Assembly: GCA_963971535.1 (NCBI GenBank)
Contig: OZ020585.1
Location: forward strand, 161,701,487-161,765,486
Length of the DNA stretch: 64,000 nt
Direction: 5' to 3'
From: Notolepis coatsorum
Taxonomy: Eukaryota; Chordata; Actinopteri; Aulopiformes; Paralepididae
Position 1 is the stretch's first letter, and every line of letters starts with the position of its first letter. Of this stretch, positions 10,550 to 22,189 are shown in pieces. The translations under genes and the position numbers were made by a program. The notes beneath the pieces were generated by a model. It made no database searches. It saw only the letters and a program-made list of their open reading frames with translations, and was not told the origin of the DNA.

Positions 10550-11455
10550 ATGTCGGGGGTGGAAACCAGAGCCATGAGCGCCCCAACCAGCAAACCACCA
10601 CCGGGACTGGCCGCATCGTCGCCCGGTGTCGGGGAGATAAGCGAAGCTGTGCTCTTGGTCATGACCAAGCTACACGCAGACTCTGAGACATGCTTCGCTG
10701 AAGCACAGAAGAAAGTGTTGGCGGATTTTTGTGTCAACCTCCATCGTGAGATATCAGAAGAAATACGGCTGGCGGTAGTCCCGCTGATAGACAAGATGGA
10801 GTCGATGCACGCTGTCTCCTCGGCTAATGCTAACGAACTAGCCATGCTAACGACGGAGGTATCATTACAGGGCGAGAAGATGGTGGGACTCGAGTCCGCC
10901 CTGCTGGCTAGGCAGGCTGAAGTCAACAAACTACAGTCGGCAATGGAGGAGATGCAGTCCCGGGATAGACGCCACAACGTCAGGATTGTTGGAGTACCGG
11001 AGGCCAGCGGTGAAGGCCGTCTCTCTGAGACCATGCCCGAATTGCTGCAGAAAATACTAGGAACTGACGTCCTCCCCTCGCCTCCTGTCTGTGAGTCGGC
11101 CTACAGGGCGGGCAGGTTTTCTCCCGGCGTGAACAAAGAGCCGAGGCCCATCATAGTCAAGCTGAACAGGCTTCAGCAGAGAGAACTCATCATGCGGTCG
11201 GCTCGTACCAGAAGGGGTAATCTGAGGCTTGGCGATCACAAAGTGGCCATTTTCGAAGACTTTACGCCGGAGGTTCAAGCACAGAGAGGCGAATACAAGG
11301 TGGTCCTGTCTAGGCTATGGAAACTAGGCCTGAGGCCCACGCTATTCGCTCCCGCGAAATTATCTGTGTTGGAGAAGGTCGATGGTCTGCGTTCATTTTG
11401 GTCGTTGGCTAAAGCGAAGGAATATCTCGCGGGGATACCCGAGACTGTTGCTTGA
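10550..11455 (+). CDS. L1-like ORF1 protein (RNA-binding chaperone)
   Basis: A 301-residue frame with the arrangement of L1 ORF1p. A low-complexity N-terminus is followed by a long helical region of probable coiled coil (about residues 60-140, rich in Glu, Lys, Leu and Ala). Next come an RRM-like core starting RRHNVRIVGVPE (about residue 145) and a C-terminal basic domain with RPIIVKL, an Arg-rich RSARTRRGN stretch, and DFTPEVQAQR. In L1 elements this protein trimerises, coats the element RNA and helps target-primed reverse transcription. The start is the first ATG after the GC-rich 5' UTR, and the frame is intact. It lies 1.77 kb upstream of ORF2 on the same strand. Confidence 0.85.
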   Translation: MSGVETRAMSAPTSKPPPGLAASSPGVGEISEAVLLVMTKLHADSETCFAEAQKKVLADFCVNLHREISEEIRLAVVPLIDKMESMHAVSSANANELAMLTTEVSLQGEKMVGLESALLARQAEVNKLQSAMEEMQSRDRRHNVRIVGVPEASGEGRLSETMPELLQKILGTDVLPSPPVCESAYRAGRFSPGVNKEPRPIIVKLNRLQQRELIMRSARTRRGNLRLGDHKVAIFEDFTPEVQAQRGEYKVVLSRLWKLGLRPTLFAPAKLSVLEKVDGLRSFWSLAKAKEYLAGIPETVA

Positions 11456-12287
11456 TATCTATGTCGGGTGAGTGACTTGGCGGTGTGGGCCTATATACAT
11501 TGATAGGGCCGACTATTCACAAATACTTGCTGTCATGCCCAGACACTCTAACTGTCCACTGCCCATCCAACTAGCGGGACTTCCCAATGACTTCTGTTAC
11601 TTGCTAATGCTGACCTCATGATCGTACTTGTGTATCGCCTCTTTGGAAGCTAGCGAGCTAGCTGAACAATGTACATAACAAACTCTAACGTGCTATCCGG
11701 ATTCATCACTAGCTCACGCGCTAGCCTCGGGCTAGCTAGCGGGCTGCGTCTATCGCCTGCGTGGAGTCGCTCGAGACCCGTTAATAGTGACGCACTTTGG
11801 TTGTTGTTGCTGTATAAGTGTGATCGGCTCGCACAATCCAACGGTGGTTGGGTCCTTAACTAAATTCTTGTATGCTGTTATTTTTATATCCATGCTGTTT
11901 TGAGCGTTGGGCTCCGGTAGGAGAAGATCTGTTGAATATGTATATAAACAAGATATGATAACAGGTTTTTGTCGGATATTGCCTATTATCATCCCCGGGT
12001 TAATGAATGTGTTTAATTGTGCCTGATCAGAGGGACTGTTACAGATGTGCACTTTGACCATAACCCCTTTTTCCCCTTCTTATTATTGTCGTTGTTAAAT
12101 GGCATTTGTTTGCACAATTTACCTGGAACCCGATCCTACCTTAGAATACCGGCTGGTATACTCTAATTTAATTTTGTTTCGGATTTTTCCTTTGTCCATT
12201 GGTGCTATAACATTGCGTCATTGATGCGCAGACTCCGAAATAGATGGTTGCAGGGCTGATGTTGAGTTGTTATATAATAATGACTAT

Positions 12288-12321
<34 letters not shown>

Positions 12322-13221
12322 CCATTATAAGTTATCTCATGTTAATTCCTAGGCTCACGGTGGTTTTCGACCGATATCTTTATTGAAACAATAGATGATA
12401 ACGGGTTGTGTCAGATATTGCCTATTTCCATCCTCGGATTAATTAATGTGTTTAATGCTTTTCTTACATAGGTTATGTCATTTCAGCCGTTGTGTGTTAC
12501 AGGGGTGCACTTTGACCATAACCCCCTTTTTTTCCCCTTTCTTATTATTGTCATTGTTTAATTGACATTGTTCACACAATTTTGCACAATTAACCTGTGA
12601 CCCGATCCTGCCTTAGACTATCGGCTGGGATGCTTTAATTTAATTTTGTTTTGAATTTTCCTGTACCCATTTGGGCTATAACATTGCGACGTTGAAGCGC
12701 AGATTCGGAAATAGATGGTTGCAGGTTGATGTGGAGTTATTATTTAATAATGGCTATTTTTACCATTATGGTTGTCTCATGTTGGGGCCAAGGCTCAGGT
12801 GGTTTTCGACCGATATCTTTATTGAATTTTATTTTTATTATTATTTGTGTTTATTGGACTAGTGGGGGTTTACTCAGGGGTTTATCTAGAGGGGGGGTGG
12901 AGTGGGGAGCGTCTTATTGGATCCATGTCTCTAGTGGGAAGTGATAGGAAGATGACCATCCTCAGTGGATGGGGCATAGGGTGGGGACTGGAGAGTGGGT
13001 ATAGGAGGGCTTATAATAGGACGGGTGGGTTAGAGTAGAAGGAGGGGGGGTTGTAGCTGGGGTGGTATTTTTATGTGTTTTATGTACTGTTGTCTTATAT
13101 GTGTGTAATTGTTCCTCCTCTGAACTCCTGGGATTGACCGTCTGGGCCCGCCTGGATCAGCGCCTCTGTACTCAGCCTGGCTGCACTGGTATGTTCTCTA
13201 CGCATTTAGACAAGCTCGACC
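11456..13221 (+). other. Inter-ORF region of the LINE with a tandem duplication
   Basis: Noncoding. Two diverged direct copies of about 436 bp lie at roughly 11954-12389 and 12390-12826. They share GTGCACTTTGACCATAACCC, AACCCGATCCTACCTTAGA and TTTTCGACCGATATCTTTAT. The first copy contains a run of about 28 A (12292-12319). No open frame of interest. Confidence 0.75.
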
Positions 13222-13502
13222 ATGGCTAAATTGAATATTTTAATTTGGAACGCAGGAGGGCTTAACGCCCCACACAAGCGTGCCAGTGTCCTTTGGCTAT
13301 TGAAGAGGAGAAATATTGACCTTGCTCTCCTTAGTGAGACGCATTTATTGGTAGGTGACGTGTCAAGACTGGCAAATCGGCAATATCACGTTATCTCCTC
13401 ATCCTCAGCCGATGATAAGACGAAAAGAGTCGTCATAGTTACAAGACGTAACCTTGATATCAAAATCCTGGACGTATGGTCGGACACGGAGGGAAGGATT
13501 AC

Positions 13503-13981
13503 CCTCTTGCGCCGCCCCTGTGCTTCAAATAGATCCGCTATCAACTCTATCTTTAATTTTTCAAAATGTACAGTTGCTATTGCATGCACTCATCTGTGTT
13601 TCACTACACACATGAGTGCATGCTTACCAACTGTCCGTCTGCAACACTACTATCACCGACATCTAAGAAGGGAGATCCCCCCTTGAACGGCCCTTCTAAG
13701 GTTTCTCTCCTCCACATTGCCTGTGGAGCTTTTTTCCCTATTGTTAGGTTTTAGTGAGTTTTCCTTACCTTCGCGTGGGGTATGTCTGGGAGTGCTTGCA
13801 TTCTTTCATTTATTTGCATTCATCTAAAAAATGTTTGGACCCTATGGTGTTCTTGTTCTGTTCTTGACTTATTGTTATGTTGTCTTCTTGACTTGTTTAA
13901 AGAAGACCTGTACGGCCCATGGGGACATTAACGTGTGTTGTCGGGCCCTATAAATAAATTTGATTTGATTTGATTTGATTT
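13503..13981 (+). mobile_element. 5'-truncated LINE fragment with TTTGA tail
   Basis: Inserted in the endonuclease part of ORF2. GATTAC lies on both sides (13497-13502 and 13982-13987), and the host frame reads on cleanly when one copy is dropped. The insert ends in repeated TTTGA. Its 3' part (from CAACACTACTATCACCGACA) recurs at 42935-43217, and the end alone at 40233-40326. Family not assigned. Confidence 0.8.
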
Positions 13982-15631
13982 GATTACTATAGCAAAAGTT
14001 GAATTCTCGCATAGGAAGATGGCTATAATAGCATTGTATGCTCCTAACACATTTGATTCAGCGTTCTATAATACAATCACGAAGAATATGTTGGAACTTA
14101 ATGGATACGCTCTCATTGTGGGTGGCGATTTTAATGCGTGCTGGGATGCGGAGATGGATAGGTCCGGGCACTCTGAAACGAGCGACCAAAAACGGGCCTC
14201 TAAGGCCCTCAGGATGTGGGCCCAGGACACGGGGCTCACAGACCTTTGGCGCTTATCCAACCCCACCCTCAAAGATTACTCTCACCTGTCAGCCAGACAC
14301 AAAAGCTTCTCTCGAATTGACTATGCATTCGCGTCCCCTAATATGTTTGATAGTTTCGATGTCTCATTGGTTCCCTTGGCTCTCTCAGACCACAAGGGGA
14401 TTTTCCTTACGGCAACCTTTGGCAGGCTCTCCGCAAGAGCTCCCAGATGGCGTTTTAATTCGACCTTGCTAAAGATCGATGACTTCTGTTCTGAGTTCAG
14501 GAGTAAACTAGCTGAATTTTTGCAGATCAACGTTGGCACAGTAGAAGACCCTAGGGTCCTGTGGAACGCATTGAAAGGATTTATCAGGGGTCATGTCACA
14601 CTATTTGCCTCCAATTTGCGAAAATCCCGGTCAAAAAAGCTAGAAGGACTGGAAACATTATATGCGGACCTATACGCATCCTTGCAAACTAACTATAGTG
14701 AACGACTAAACACACAACGTAAGATAGTCAAAAAAGAAATAAACTCCATACTTAAACAACAGTCTGAGTTCTTGATACATAGGACAAGACAAAATTACTA
14801 CTTTCACGGCTCCAGACCTAGCCATCTATTGGCAATGAAAATACGCTCAAATGATCATTTCTCGGATATCCCCTCGATCAGGACGAGCCAGGGTGCAGTC
14901 ACTACTGATTCGAAAAAGATCAATGACACTTTTAAAGAGTTTTACTCACAGTTATATAGCTCAGAGGGTAATCTTGATGACTCTAAATTTGAATCGTTCA
15001 TTGGCGGGCTTGAGATACCCCACATTTCTGAGGAAGAGGCCAAGGAACTGGGGAGACTGATCACTCTCGTGGAATTGAGGGAGACGATTGTTGAAATGCA
15101 GAGGGGTAAGGCACCAGGCTGGGATGGTATTCCACCCGAAGTGTATTTAGCTTTCTGGGACCAACTGGGTCCATTGATGCTCGATATGATCAATTACGCT
15201 ATCGAACAAGGGGAGTTCTCAAGAGATGTCAATATGGCGTTGATTTCTTTACTTCTCAAGAAGGACAAAGATCCCAATGATTGTGGTAGCTATAGACCCT
15301 TGAGTCTTCTCGGGGCCGATTTAAAAGTGTTTGCCAAGGTGCTGGCCCGTCGCCTGCAGAGAGTTATGTCTGTATTGGTACACTGCGATCAAACTGTTTT
15401 TATCCCGGGGCGTCTGGCTGCAGATAATCTTAGGAGGCTGTTGCATGTAATCGATAACAGTAAAGACAATACAACTCCATCCACAGTTCTGTCTTTGGAT
15501 GCCATGAAGGCGTTTGACAGACTTGAGTGGTCATACCTGTGGAAGGTACTTGAGGTCATGGGTCTTGGGAAGAGTTTTATTCATATGATTAAAGTCCTGT
15601 ATGCCTCGCCGTCTGCGATGATACTGACAGG

Positions 15632-16617
15632 TAGGCCTGCCGCGATAAGCAATAAATCGATTAATTGCCGCGATAATTAAAATGAATGCAATGATTTTGA
15701 CGGGCGCGATTAATTGCTATTTGCGCGTTTGTTTTAATGAGGCGGACCCAGTGCCCCTTGTCAGTCACTGTCCGTGTTGGGAGGCGGGCCGCTGGCTTTC
15801 TATTCTACTAGCATTAACGTTACTCATACAAACAGAGTAAACACAGTTTTCAATCAATCAATCAATAACAACATTAACGAGACCCTCGTTGTGTCTATTC
15901 TGCTAACGCTAACGTTACCTCTCATTGTGTCTATTCTACAAGCGTTAACGTTAGCTGTAACGTTACCAGTCGCGTCTATTTGCTAACGTTAGCATTAGGT
16001 AATAACCGGTTTAAAATGGATGGTGATTACCTCACGTTGTGTCTATTCTACTAGCATTAACGTTACTCATACAAACAATCAATAGCGAGTTATATTGATC
16101 ACGCTATGTACGATAGCCATGCTAAAACGCTAGCACAACATTAGCACCTAACCTAACAACAAGCCTTAACAAGTCAGCGATCTTTTTGCGAGACTAAACT
16201 CTCCGCTCGGTGGCAAATTGTGTTGATGTCGGTTTTGTTTAATCAATAAATGAGGCAGAATACACAGTGACTGTATCCTTTGTTTATTGCACTTGTGCCT
16301 GCTGCAAACATAATGCTTATGAAATCCTAGAGACGCGTCTCTATTCTGACCAATCAGTGGTCTGCAGTGTTTCACGTGACTTTTCTGGTACCCAAAGTAC
16401 CTGATAATCGCAACAATACTTCCGGTCCGGTCGGTGGGCTTCAAAATAAAAGTCTAAAACACCGGAAAAGACGGAGCGGTGGGCTTCAAAATAAAAGTTT
16501 TGGGAAATAAATTTCTCCAAAAAAAAAATTCTCTAACCGGTCGCAATAATATCGCTTATCGCGATATTTTCGGGGGCAATTAATCGCCCAGCAAAATGTG
16601 TTATCGTGGCAGGCCTA
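15632..16617. mobile_element. Non-autonomous hAT element in ORF2
   Basis: 986 bp with terminal repeats TAGGCCTGCCGCGATAA / TTATCGTGGCAGGCCTA and a perfect 8-bp duplication CTGACAGG (15624-15631, 16618-16625). Inside are many CTAACGTTA motifs, a paired TTCAAAATAAAAG motif near 16440-16497, and no transposase frame. It cuts the reverse transcriptase between the first catalytic Asp and the YADD box. Confidence 0.93.
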
Positions 16618-19264
16618 CTGACAGGCAAAAACTGTTCCACACTCTTTCCAGTCTCCAGATCTTCTAGACAGGGTTGTCCTCTGAGCCCAGGACTGTTCGC
16701 GCTTTCCCTCGAACCTTTGGCCCAATTTATTAGGCAATCGGAGGACATCGTCCCCATAATGGTCAATAATACTCCACACAAAATTGCTCTCTATGCGGAT
16801 GACCTGCTGATTTTCATGGACGACCCCTCCCGGTCGGCCACAAAATTATTGAGGATAATCGACGACTTTGGTAAATTGTCAGGCTTTAAGATTAACTGGA
16901 ACAAATCAGCCTGCCTACCTCTTAATGAGCTGGCCAAGGCGGTACGACTACCAGCTGATATCCCCATAGTAGAACATTTTAAATACTTGGGCATAGAGAT
17001 ATTCCCCACGCTGAACCAAACTACTAAGTACAACTTCACGGGTACTTATGATAAAATACGCCAGGATCTAGACAGGTGGTCGTCCCTTCCTAACTCCTTA
17101 CAAGCCCGGGCTTCCATAATCAAAATGAACATCCTGCCTAGGATAAATTTTATTAGCTCAATGCTCCCCCTGCCCCCTCCAATAGACCACTGGCGCAAGG
17201 TACAATCGATGGTATCTAGGTTTATCTGGAATAACAAACGCCCGAGAATCAAAAGGGCTACTACTCAACGTAGAAAACAAGATGGGGGCCTCGCAATCCC
17301 TGATTTTAAACTTTATTTCTGGTCCTTTTCACTGAGACCTCTGATGTGCTGGCTAGACCCTGTAGAGGCTGTATCGTGGCACTCCTTAGAAGCGGCTGCG
17401 GTATCTCCGCTAAGATTGCAGGATGTAGTGTACTCCACTGTCTCTATTTCGAAATGCCGGCTGAGGTATGGACCGATCATAACTCATGTGATCCAAACGT
17501 GGCGTAATGTACAGAGGTCGTGTGGGGTTAAATGCCCATGGCACCTGGACTCTCCAATTTTTAATAACCAGCAATTACTTGTTGGGCACAAGCCGGTTAA
17601 TATTCCTCAATGGCAAAGGAGGGGAGTGCATACTCTGGAGGATATTTATGATAAGAACGGCCTCCGTGCGTTTCAGGACTTAAGAGAATTTTATGATCTT
17701 CCCGGCGAGTCCTTCTTTCTTTACCTTCAACTAAGGTCAGCACTGAGGGCGCATGGCGTACCGTGGGCTCAAGCTTTGCACCCACACCCTTTCCTCAGGC
17801 TCATAGTGGACAGGACGACATCCAGAGGGTTTGTCTCAGACTTTTATACGCTCTTAATTCAATCCACGTATAAAAATGTATCATTGGATACAATCTGGCG
17901 TGTGGATATCCCGGAGTTGGACCCCGAGTTTAACTGGGATGATGTTTGGGCAAATGTGGCATTATCTTCCCGCAACCCCAATCACCAGCAAATTAATCAT
18001 AATTATATTCACACCTAGGAGGCTATTTGCTATGGGACTGATAACCGACTCTCGGTGCACTTTGTGCTCTCAAAAGGCCACTGGCACTTATATGCATATG
18101 TATTGGGATTGCCCACCAGTGGCCCGTTTCTGGAGGTCAATAACGGACAAACTTTCAGATCTGTGTGGCTTAACTATCCCATTCACAGCTGTTACGTTAC
18201 TCCTGAACGATATAACGACACTACCCGCGTCCGTACAACTGAAAAGGGTTGTCCTAGCGGGCGTCACAGCAGCGAAGAAGCTTATAGCAATGAGATGGAA
18301 GGAGCCTGAGAAGCTTACAATGATTAACTGGTCCCTAACTCTATTGGATGTGATTTATCTTGAGATATCCACGGCTCGGGTGATTGGGGTGGGGCAGGCT
18401 GGCATTGACCTGTGGTTTGCAGCAGCTGAGAAGGTAAAGACCGCCGTGTGCGGCTGAGCGGGGTTGGGGCGCTTGATCGGGGGGGTCCGGCGGTCTCTGG
18501 GGAGGGGGAGGAGGAAATGTCTTGTCTGTCTTGGTTTTTGTCTTGTCCTTCTTAACTTTGACTGGGGGGATTTTAGGGGGGGTTGATATTTAGCTATTCT
18601 GCGCTATATGTCATTCACATGCCATCTCCCCAAGGGACTAATATTGGCAGACTGATTGACCTGTCAACCAACTTGGAGGAAGATTTTCTTTCTTCTTACA
18701 CTTTACCTTCTGCGAGTTTGGCAGTCTTGAACATGTGTAAGGGACCTAGGCTATCTACAGTAAATCTGCGGAAACACTCTCGTAAACAATCTTTTAAGCC
18801 ACTCCACTTTGTAAAGGTGGGGAAAGGCTGGCATGTTTGAAGACCTTTTTGTTATTGAAGTAGCCATCTATATTTGATAGGTTGGACGCTTTTTCTTTTT
18901 CTTTTTGTCTTTATAATTTATTATTCTGTATTATTATTGGTTGTTATTCTCCTGTGAAGTTATGTTTTTTGTTACTGTGGTTATTGTGTTGTCTTGTTTC
19001 ATGTAATTAATAATAAAAAAAATTGATAAAAAAAAAAAAAAAAAATTCAGTCTGTTCATTTCACTTCAATAATTTTTATTGCAGCTAATGGGATTTTCTC
19101 AAGCAGACGGATGTCAACACTGTAATCTGTGTTGCATGTACCTGACAAACTGAACTGTTTGTATTACAGTAGGGCTGCAACGAATAGTCGACATAATCGA
19201 CGACGTCGATCATAAAAACTCGTCGACGCCGAATTTTTGCAGTGATGCGTCGTATTTTTGCACT

Positions 19265-19426
19265 ACCTATCTTTGTGAAAGTGGCTTCTCAGCTCTGGTC
19301 CAGCTGAAGACAAAGCAGAGGAACAGATTGGACATTGAGCATGACCTCAGAGTTGCTTTGTCTACCATCACCCCAGACTTTGAGACTCTTGTCAGGAGCA
19401 AACAACATCCCCAGTTATCCCATTAG
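19265..19426 (+). pseudogene. hAT transposase C-terminal (dimerisation) remnant
   Basis: A short frame reads TYLCESGFSALVQLKTKQRN followed by DLRVALSTITPDF and ends QLSH before TAG 19424-19426. This is the conserved C-terminal dimerisation block of hAT transposases and the ZBED-like proteins derived from them. The rest of the transposase is missing and the fragment has no start codon. Confidence 0.85.
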
Positions 19427-19466
19427 TTCCCTGGGTTGTTAAGCTAAGAAGTCTGCTAAGAAGGAT

Positions 19467-19469
19467 ATA

Positions 19470-19542
<73 letters not shown>
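19467..19542. repeat. TTA microsatellite
   Basis: About 25 TTA units. It resumes at 27504-27542, so the triplicated unit sits inside this array. Confidence 0.9.
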
Positions 19543-19646
19543 GTGTGGGTGACCTGGCGAAGCCAGGTTGCCACCCACACTATACATATCCATACTCTTT
19601 TTATTAGTGTGGGTGACCTGGCGAAGCCAGGTTGCCACCCACACTA
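19541..19646. repeat. Tandem pair of 42-bp palindromes
   Basis: Two hairpin-forming palindromes at 19541-19582 and 19605-19646, 64 bp apart. Arms are TAGTGTGGGTG...CCTGGC and GCCAGG...CCACCCACACTA with a GAA loop. They open the triplicated unit. Confidence 0.9.
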
Positions 19647-20519
19647 TACATATCCATACTCTTTTTATTATTATTCTTTATTCCACCGATTTTGCAAACA
19701 CTTTGCAACACGTAAGCGTTCGCGCCCCATACACGTGAAAGGTATCAAAACGAGCGGCTTGCCTATGGCAACACCGGTCTCCGATCTCGTAAAGTTTCAC
19801 CGCACCGTCTGGCTACGAATCGACTTTAAACGGTAAAATATCGGTCCCATTGGGAATGCATTGCATTTTAGAGTGTAGCAGCTGAAATAATCTTTTTCCC
19901 CCTACCTTGGGTGAATTGCGAGTGTGATCTCAATTTTGGACGTAGAAATAAAACAAACACATCAAAACGATGACACGGCTGTCAACCCGCTCACAAAAGA
20001 AAAATAAATGGAATTGGACATTTCTATCTCAACTGACGACCATTTGTTTGAAGGTTCTCCTCCCCATTGACCGCCATGCAATCGCACTCTAGAAATCACA
20101 TTTTTCACACTATTTTTTAGCCTTCTGTTCCGATCGCCGAAGGAGTGCCACAATATCGCACGAATGTCACAATATCGCGCACAACCCTTCGCCTACTCGT
20201 TGTAGTGCTCATGTGCGCGTCACAACGCTTCATCTCTTATAGTTTTCTTTTAATCAATGTGACAATGCAGTCATGCATCTGCCTCCATAGAAATGCATTG
20301 GATAGAAAATATGCAAGTCATAGTGATTGCTTCACCTGTGTGGCTCATGGCTCACTCATGATTGGTTCAGCTGTGTGGCTCGTGGCTGAGCTGCCAATGA
20401 CATCATCCACTTAACCCATCATTGGCCATCACTGTGTTGCAGTACTGAATTGCTGACAGCGCCCTCTGTCTTGTGGGTTGTGTCATTGTACTCAGTAGGG
20501 ATATCCTCTTTCATTTTTC

Positions 20520-20965
20520 ATTGGTCCATGTTGACCACCTTTCATTGGTCGATGTTGACCACTCCCCCGATCCTTAGACCACGCCCCCTTAGGCCACACC
20601 CCCTCAGTGTATCTCTTGAACCGTTTGTCGTAGAGACTTGCGGATTGTGCCATTGGTCGATGTTGACCACCTTTCATTGGTCGATGTTGACCACTCCCCC
20701 TGTTGACCACCTTTCATTGGTCGATGTTGACCACTCCCCCGATCCTTAGACCACGCCCCCTTAGGCCACACCCCCTCAGTGTATCTCTTGAACCGTTTGT
20801 CGTAGAGACTTGGGGATTGTGCCATTGGTCGATGTTGACCACCTTTCATTGGTCGATGTTGACCACTCCCCCGATCCTTAGACCACGCCCCCTTAGGCCA
20901 CACCCCCTCAGTGTATCTCTTGAACCGTTTGTCGTAGAGACTTGCGGATTGTGCCATTGGTCGAT
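20520..20965. repeat. Promoter-like direct repeats in copy 1
   Basis: Several units of about 140-180 bp combine ATTGGTCGATGTTGACCA, ACCACGCCCCCTTAGG, CCACACCCCCTCAG and TGAACCGTTTGTCGTAGAGA. ATTGG is a CCAAT box in reverse and CCACRCCCC is a KLF/Sp-type GC box. The same block recurs at 23118-23355 and 26027-26470. Confidence 0.7.
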
Positions 20966-20969
20966 GTTG

Positions 20970-21485
20970 ATCGGAAAAATCCGAAAACTCGAAAAAATCC
21001 CAAAACTCGGAAAAATCTAAAATCCGAAAAAGTTCAAAAACTCGGAAAAATCCCAAAAACCGAAAACTCGGAAAAATCCGAAAACTCGGAAAAATCTAAA
21101 AAGTTCCAAAACTCCGAAAAATCCCAAAACTCGGAAAAATCCCAAAACTCGGAAACATCAAAAATCCGAAAAAGTTCAAAAACTCGGAAAAGTCCGAAAA
21201 TCCGAAAACTCGGAAAAATCCAAAAACTCGGAAAATTCCGAAAACTCGGAAACATCAAAAATCCGAAAAAGTTCAAAAACTCTGAAAAGTCCGAAAACCC
21301 AAAAACTCGGAAAAATCCAAAAACTCGGAAACATCAAAAATCCGAAAAAGTTCAAAAACTCTGAAAAGTCCGAAAACCCAAAAACTCGGAAAAATCCAAA
21401 AACTCGGAAACATCAAAAATCCGAAAAAGTTCAAAAACTCGGAAAAGTCCGAAAACCCGAACACCCGAAAAAATCCAAAAACTCT
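20970..21485. repeat. Purine-rich minisatellite
   Basis: Irregular units such as AAAACTCGGAAAAATCC and ATCCGAAAAAGTTCAAAAAC; present only in copy 1 of the triplicated unit. Confidence 0.9.
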
Positions 21486-21910
21486 GTAATAGTGTAATAG
21501 TGTGTAATAGTGTAATAGTGTAATAGTGTGTAATAGTGTAATAGTGTGTAATAGTGTAATAGTGTGTAATAGTGTAATAGTGTGTAATAGTGTAATAGTG
21601 TGTAATAGTGTAATAGTGTAATAGTGTGTAATAGTGTAATAGTGTAATAGTGTGTAATAGTGTGTAATAGTGTAATAGTGTGTAATAGTGTGTAATAGTG
21701 TGTAATAGTGTAATAGTGTGTACTAGTGTGTAATAGTGTGTAATAGTGTAATAGTGTAATAGTGTGTAATAGTGTAATAGTGTGTAATAGATCATTTAGT
21801 TTGATCTGTGTGTAATAGTGTGTAATAGTGTAATAGTGTGTACTAGTGTGTAATAGTGTGTAATAGTGTAATAGTGTAATAGTGTAATAGTGTGTAATAG
21901 ATCATTTAGT
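21486..21910. repeat. TAATAGTG / TAATAGTGTG array
   Basis: Mixed 8-bp and 10-bp units. A GATCATTTAGTTTGATCTG block occurs at 21789 and again at 21899. Confidence 0.95.
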
Positions 21911-22189
21911 TTGATCTGCCACTTCTTGGACACATGGTGCCATGAGAAAGGGTGAGTATTAAATAATACAACACGAAAGGGAGTTTGTGTTATAGTTAAT
22001 AAAATCACATCTGTAGTCATCTTCAAATGGTCTATGTTGACCACTCCCCCGATCCTTAGGCCGCGCCCCCTTTTTGTATCCTTTGAACCGTTTGTCATAG
22101 AGACTCGCGAGAGACCCTCTCCCCCGTTGGCCGGCGGTGCACAGGCGTCACCCACACTTTCACAATTTCCCCCGCGCGGAATTGTCTAG

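Larger units (their letters stand above)
13222..18457 (+). pseudogene. L1/Tx1-like ORF2 (endonuclease-reverse transcriptase), interrupted
   Basis: ORF2 survives as three blocks: 13222-13502, 13988-15631 and 16626-18457. Block 1 begins the APE-type endonuclease (LIWNAGGLN, LSETH). Block 2 has YAPN, GGDFNA, SRIDYAF and SDH of the endonuclease. It then enters the reverse transcriptase (GKAPGWDGIPPE, SYRPLSLLG, VLSLDAMKAFDRLEW with a catalytic Asp). Block 3 resumes with RQGCPLSPGLFAL and the catalytic LYADD box and ends with a Cys/His cluster CTLCSQKATGTYMHMYWDCP. The breaks are a LINE fragment (13503-13987 including one target copy), a hAT element (15632-16617 plus one target copy), and a one-base frameshift near 18010. 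All active-site motifs remain readable, so the copy was probably competent before these events. It cannot make a full protein now. Confidence 0.9.
10377..19044 (+). mobile_element. L1/Tx1-like LINE, nearly full length
   Basis: Plus-strand two-ORF LINE: short 5' UTR, ORF1 (10550-11455), unusually long inter-ORF region (11456-13221), ORF2 (13222-18457), 3' UTR and a poly(A) tail at 19029-19044. It is bounded by a direct repeat ATTCAGTCTG (about 10367-10376 and 19045-19054), read as the target duplication. Removing two later insertions leaves about 7.2 kb. It sits in the outer hAT MITE. Confidence 0.88.
19541..22189. mobile_element. Triplicated unit, copy 1 (unclassified)
   Basis: Starts with the palindromes, then a 5' domain from CTTTATTCCACCGATTTTGC (19676), a block of direct repeats with ATTGGTCGATGTTGACCAC and CCACGCCCCC/CCACACCCCC (20520-20960), a CGGAAAAATCC-type minisatellite (20970-21485), TAATAGTG arrays (21486-21900) and a 3' end GTCACCCACACTTTCACAA...AATTGTCTAG. 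No frame looks like a protein. Closing CTAG after a hairpin (CAATT...AATTG) resembles a Helitron 3' end, but no TC start or Rep/helicase is visible. Confidence 0.6.
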
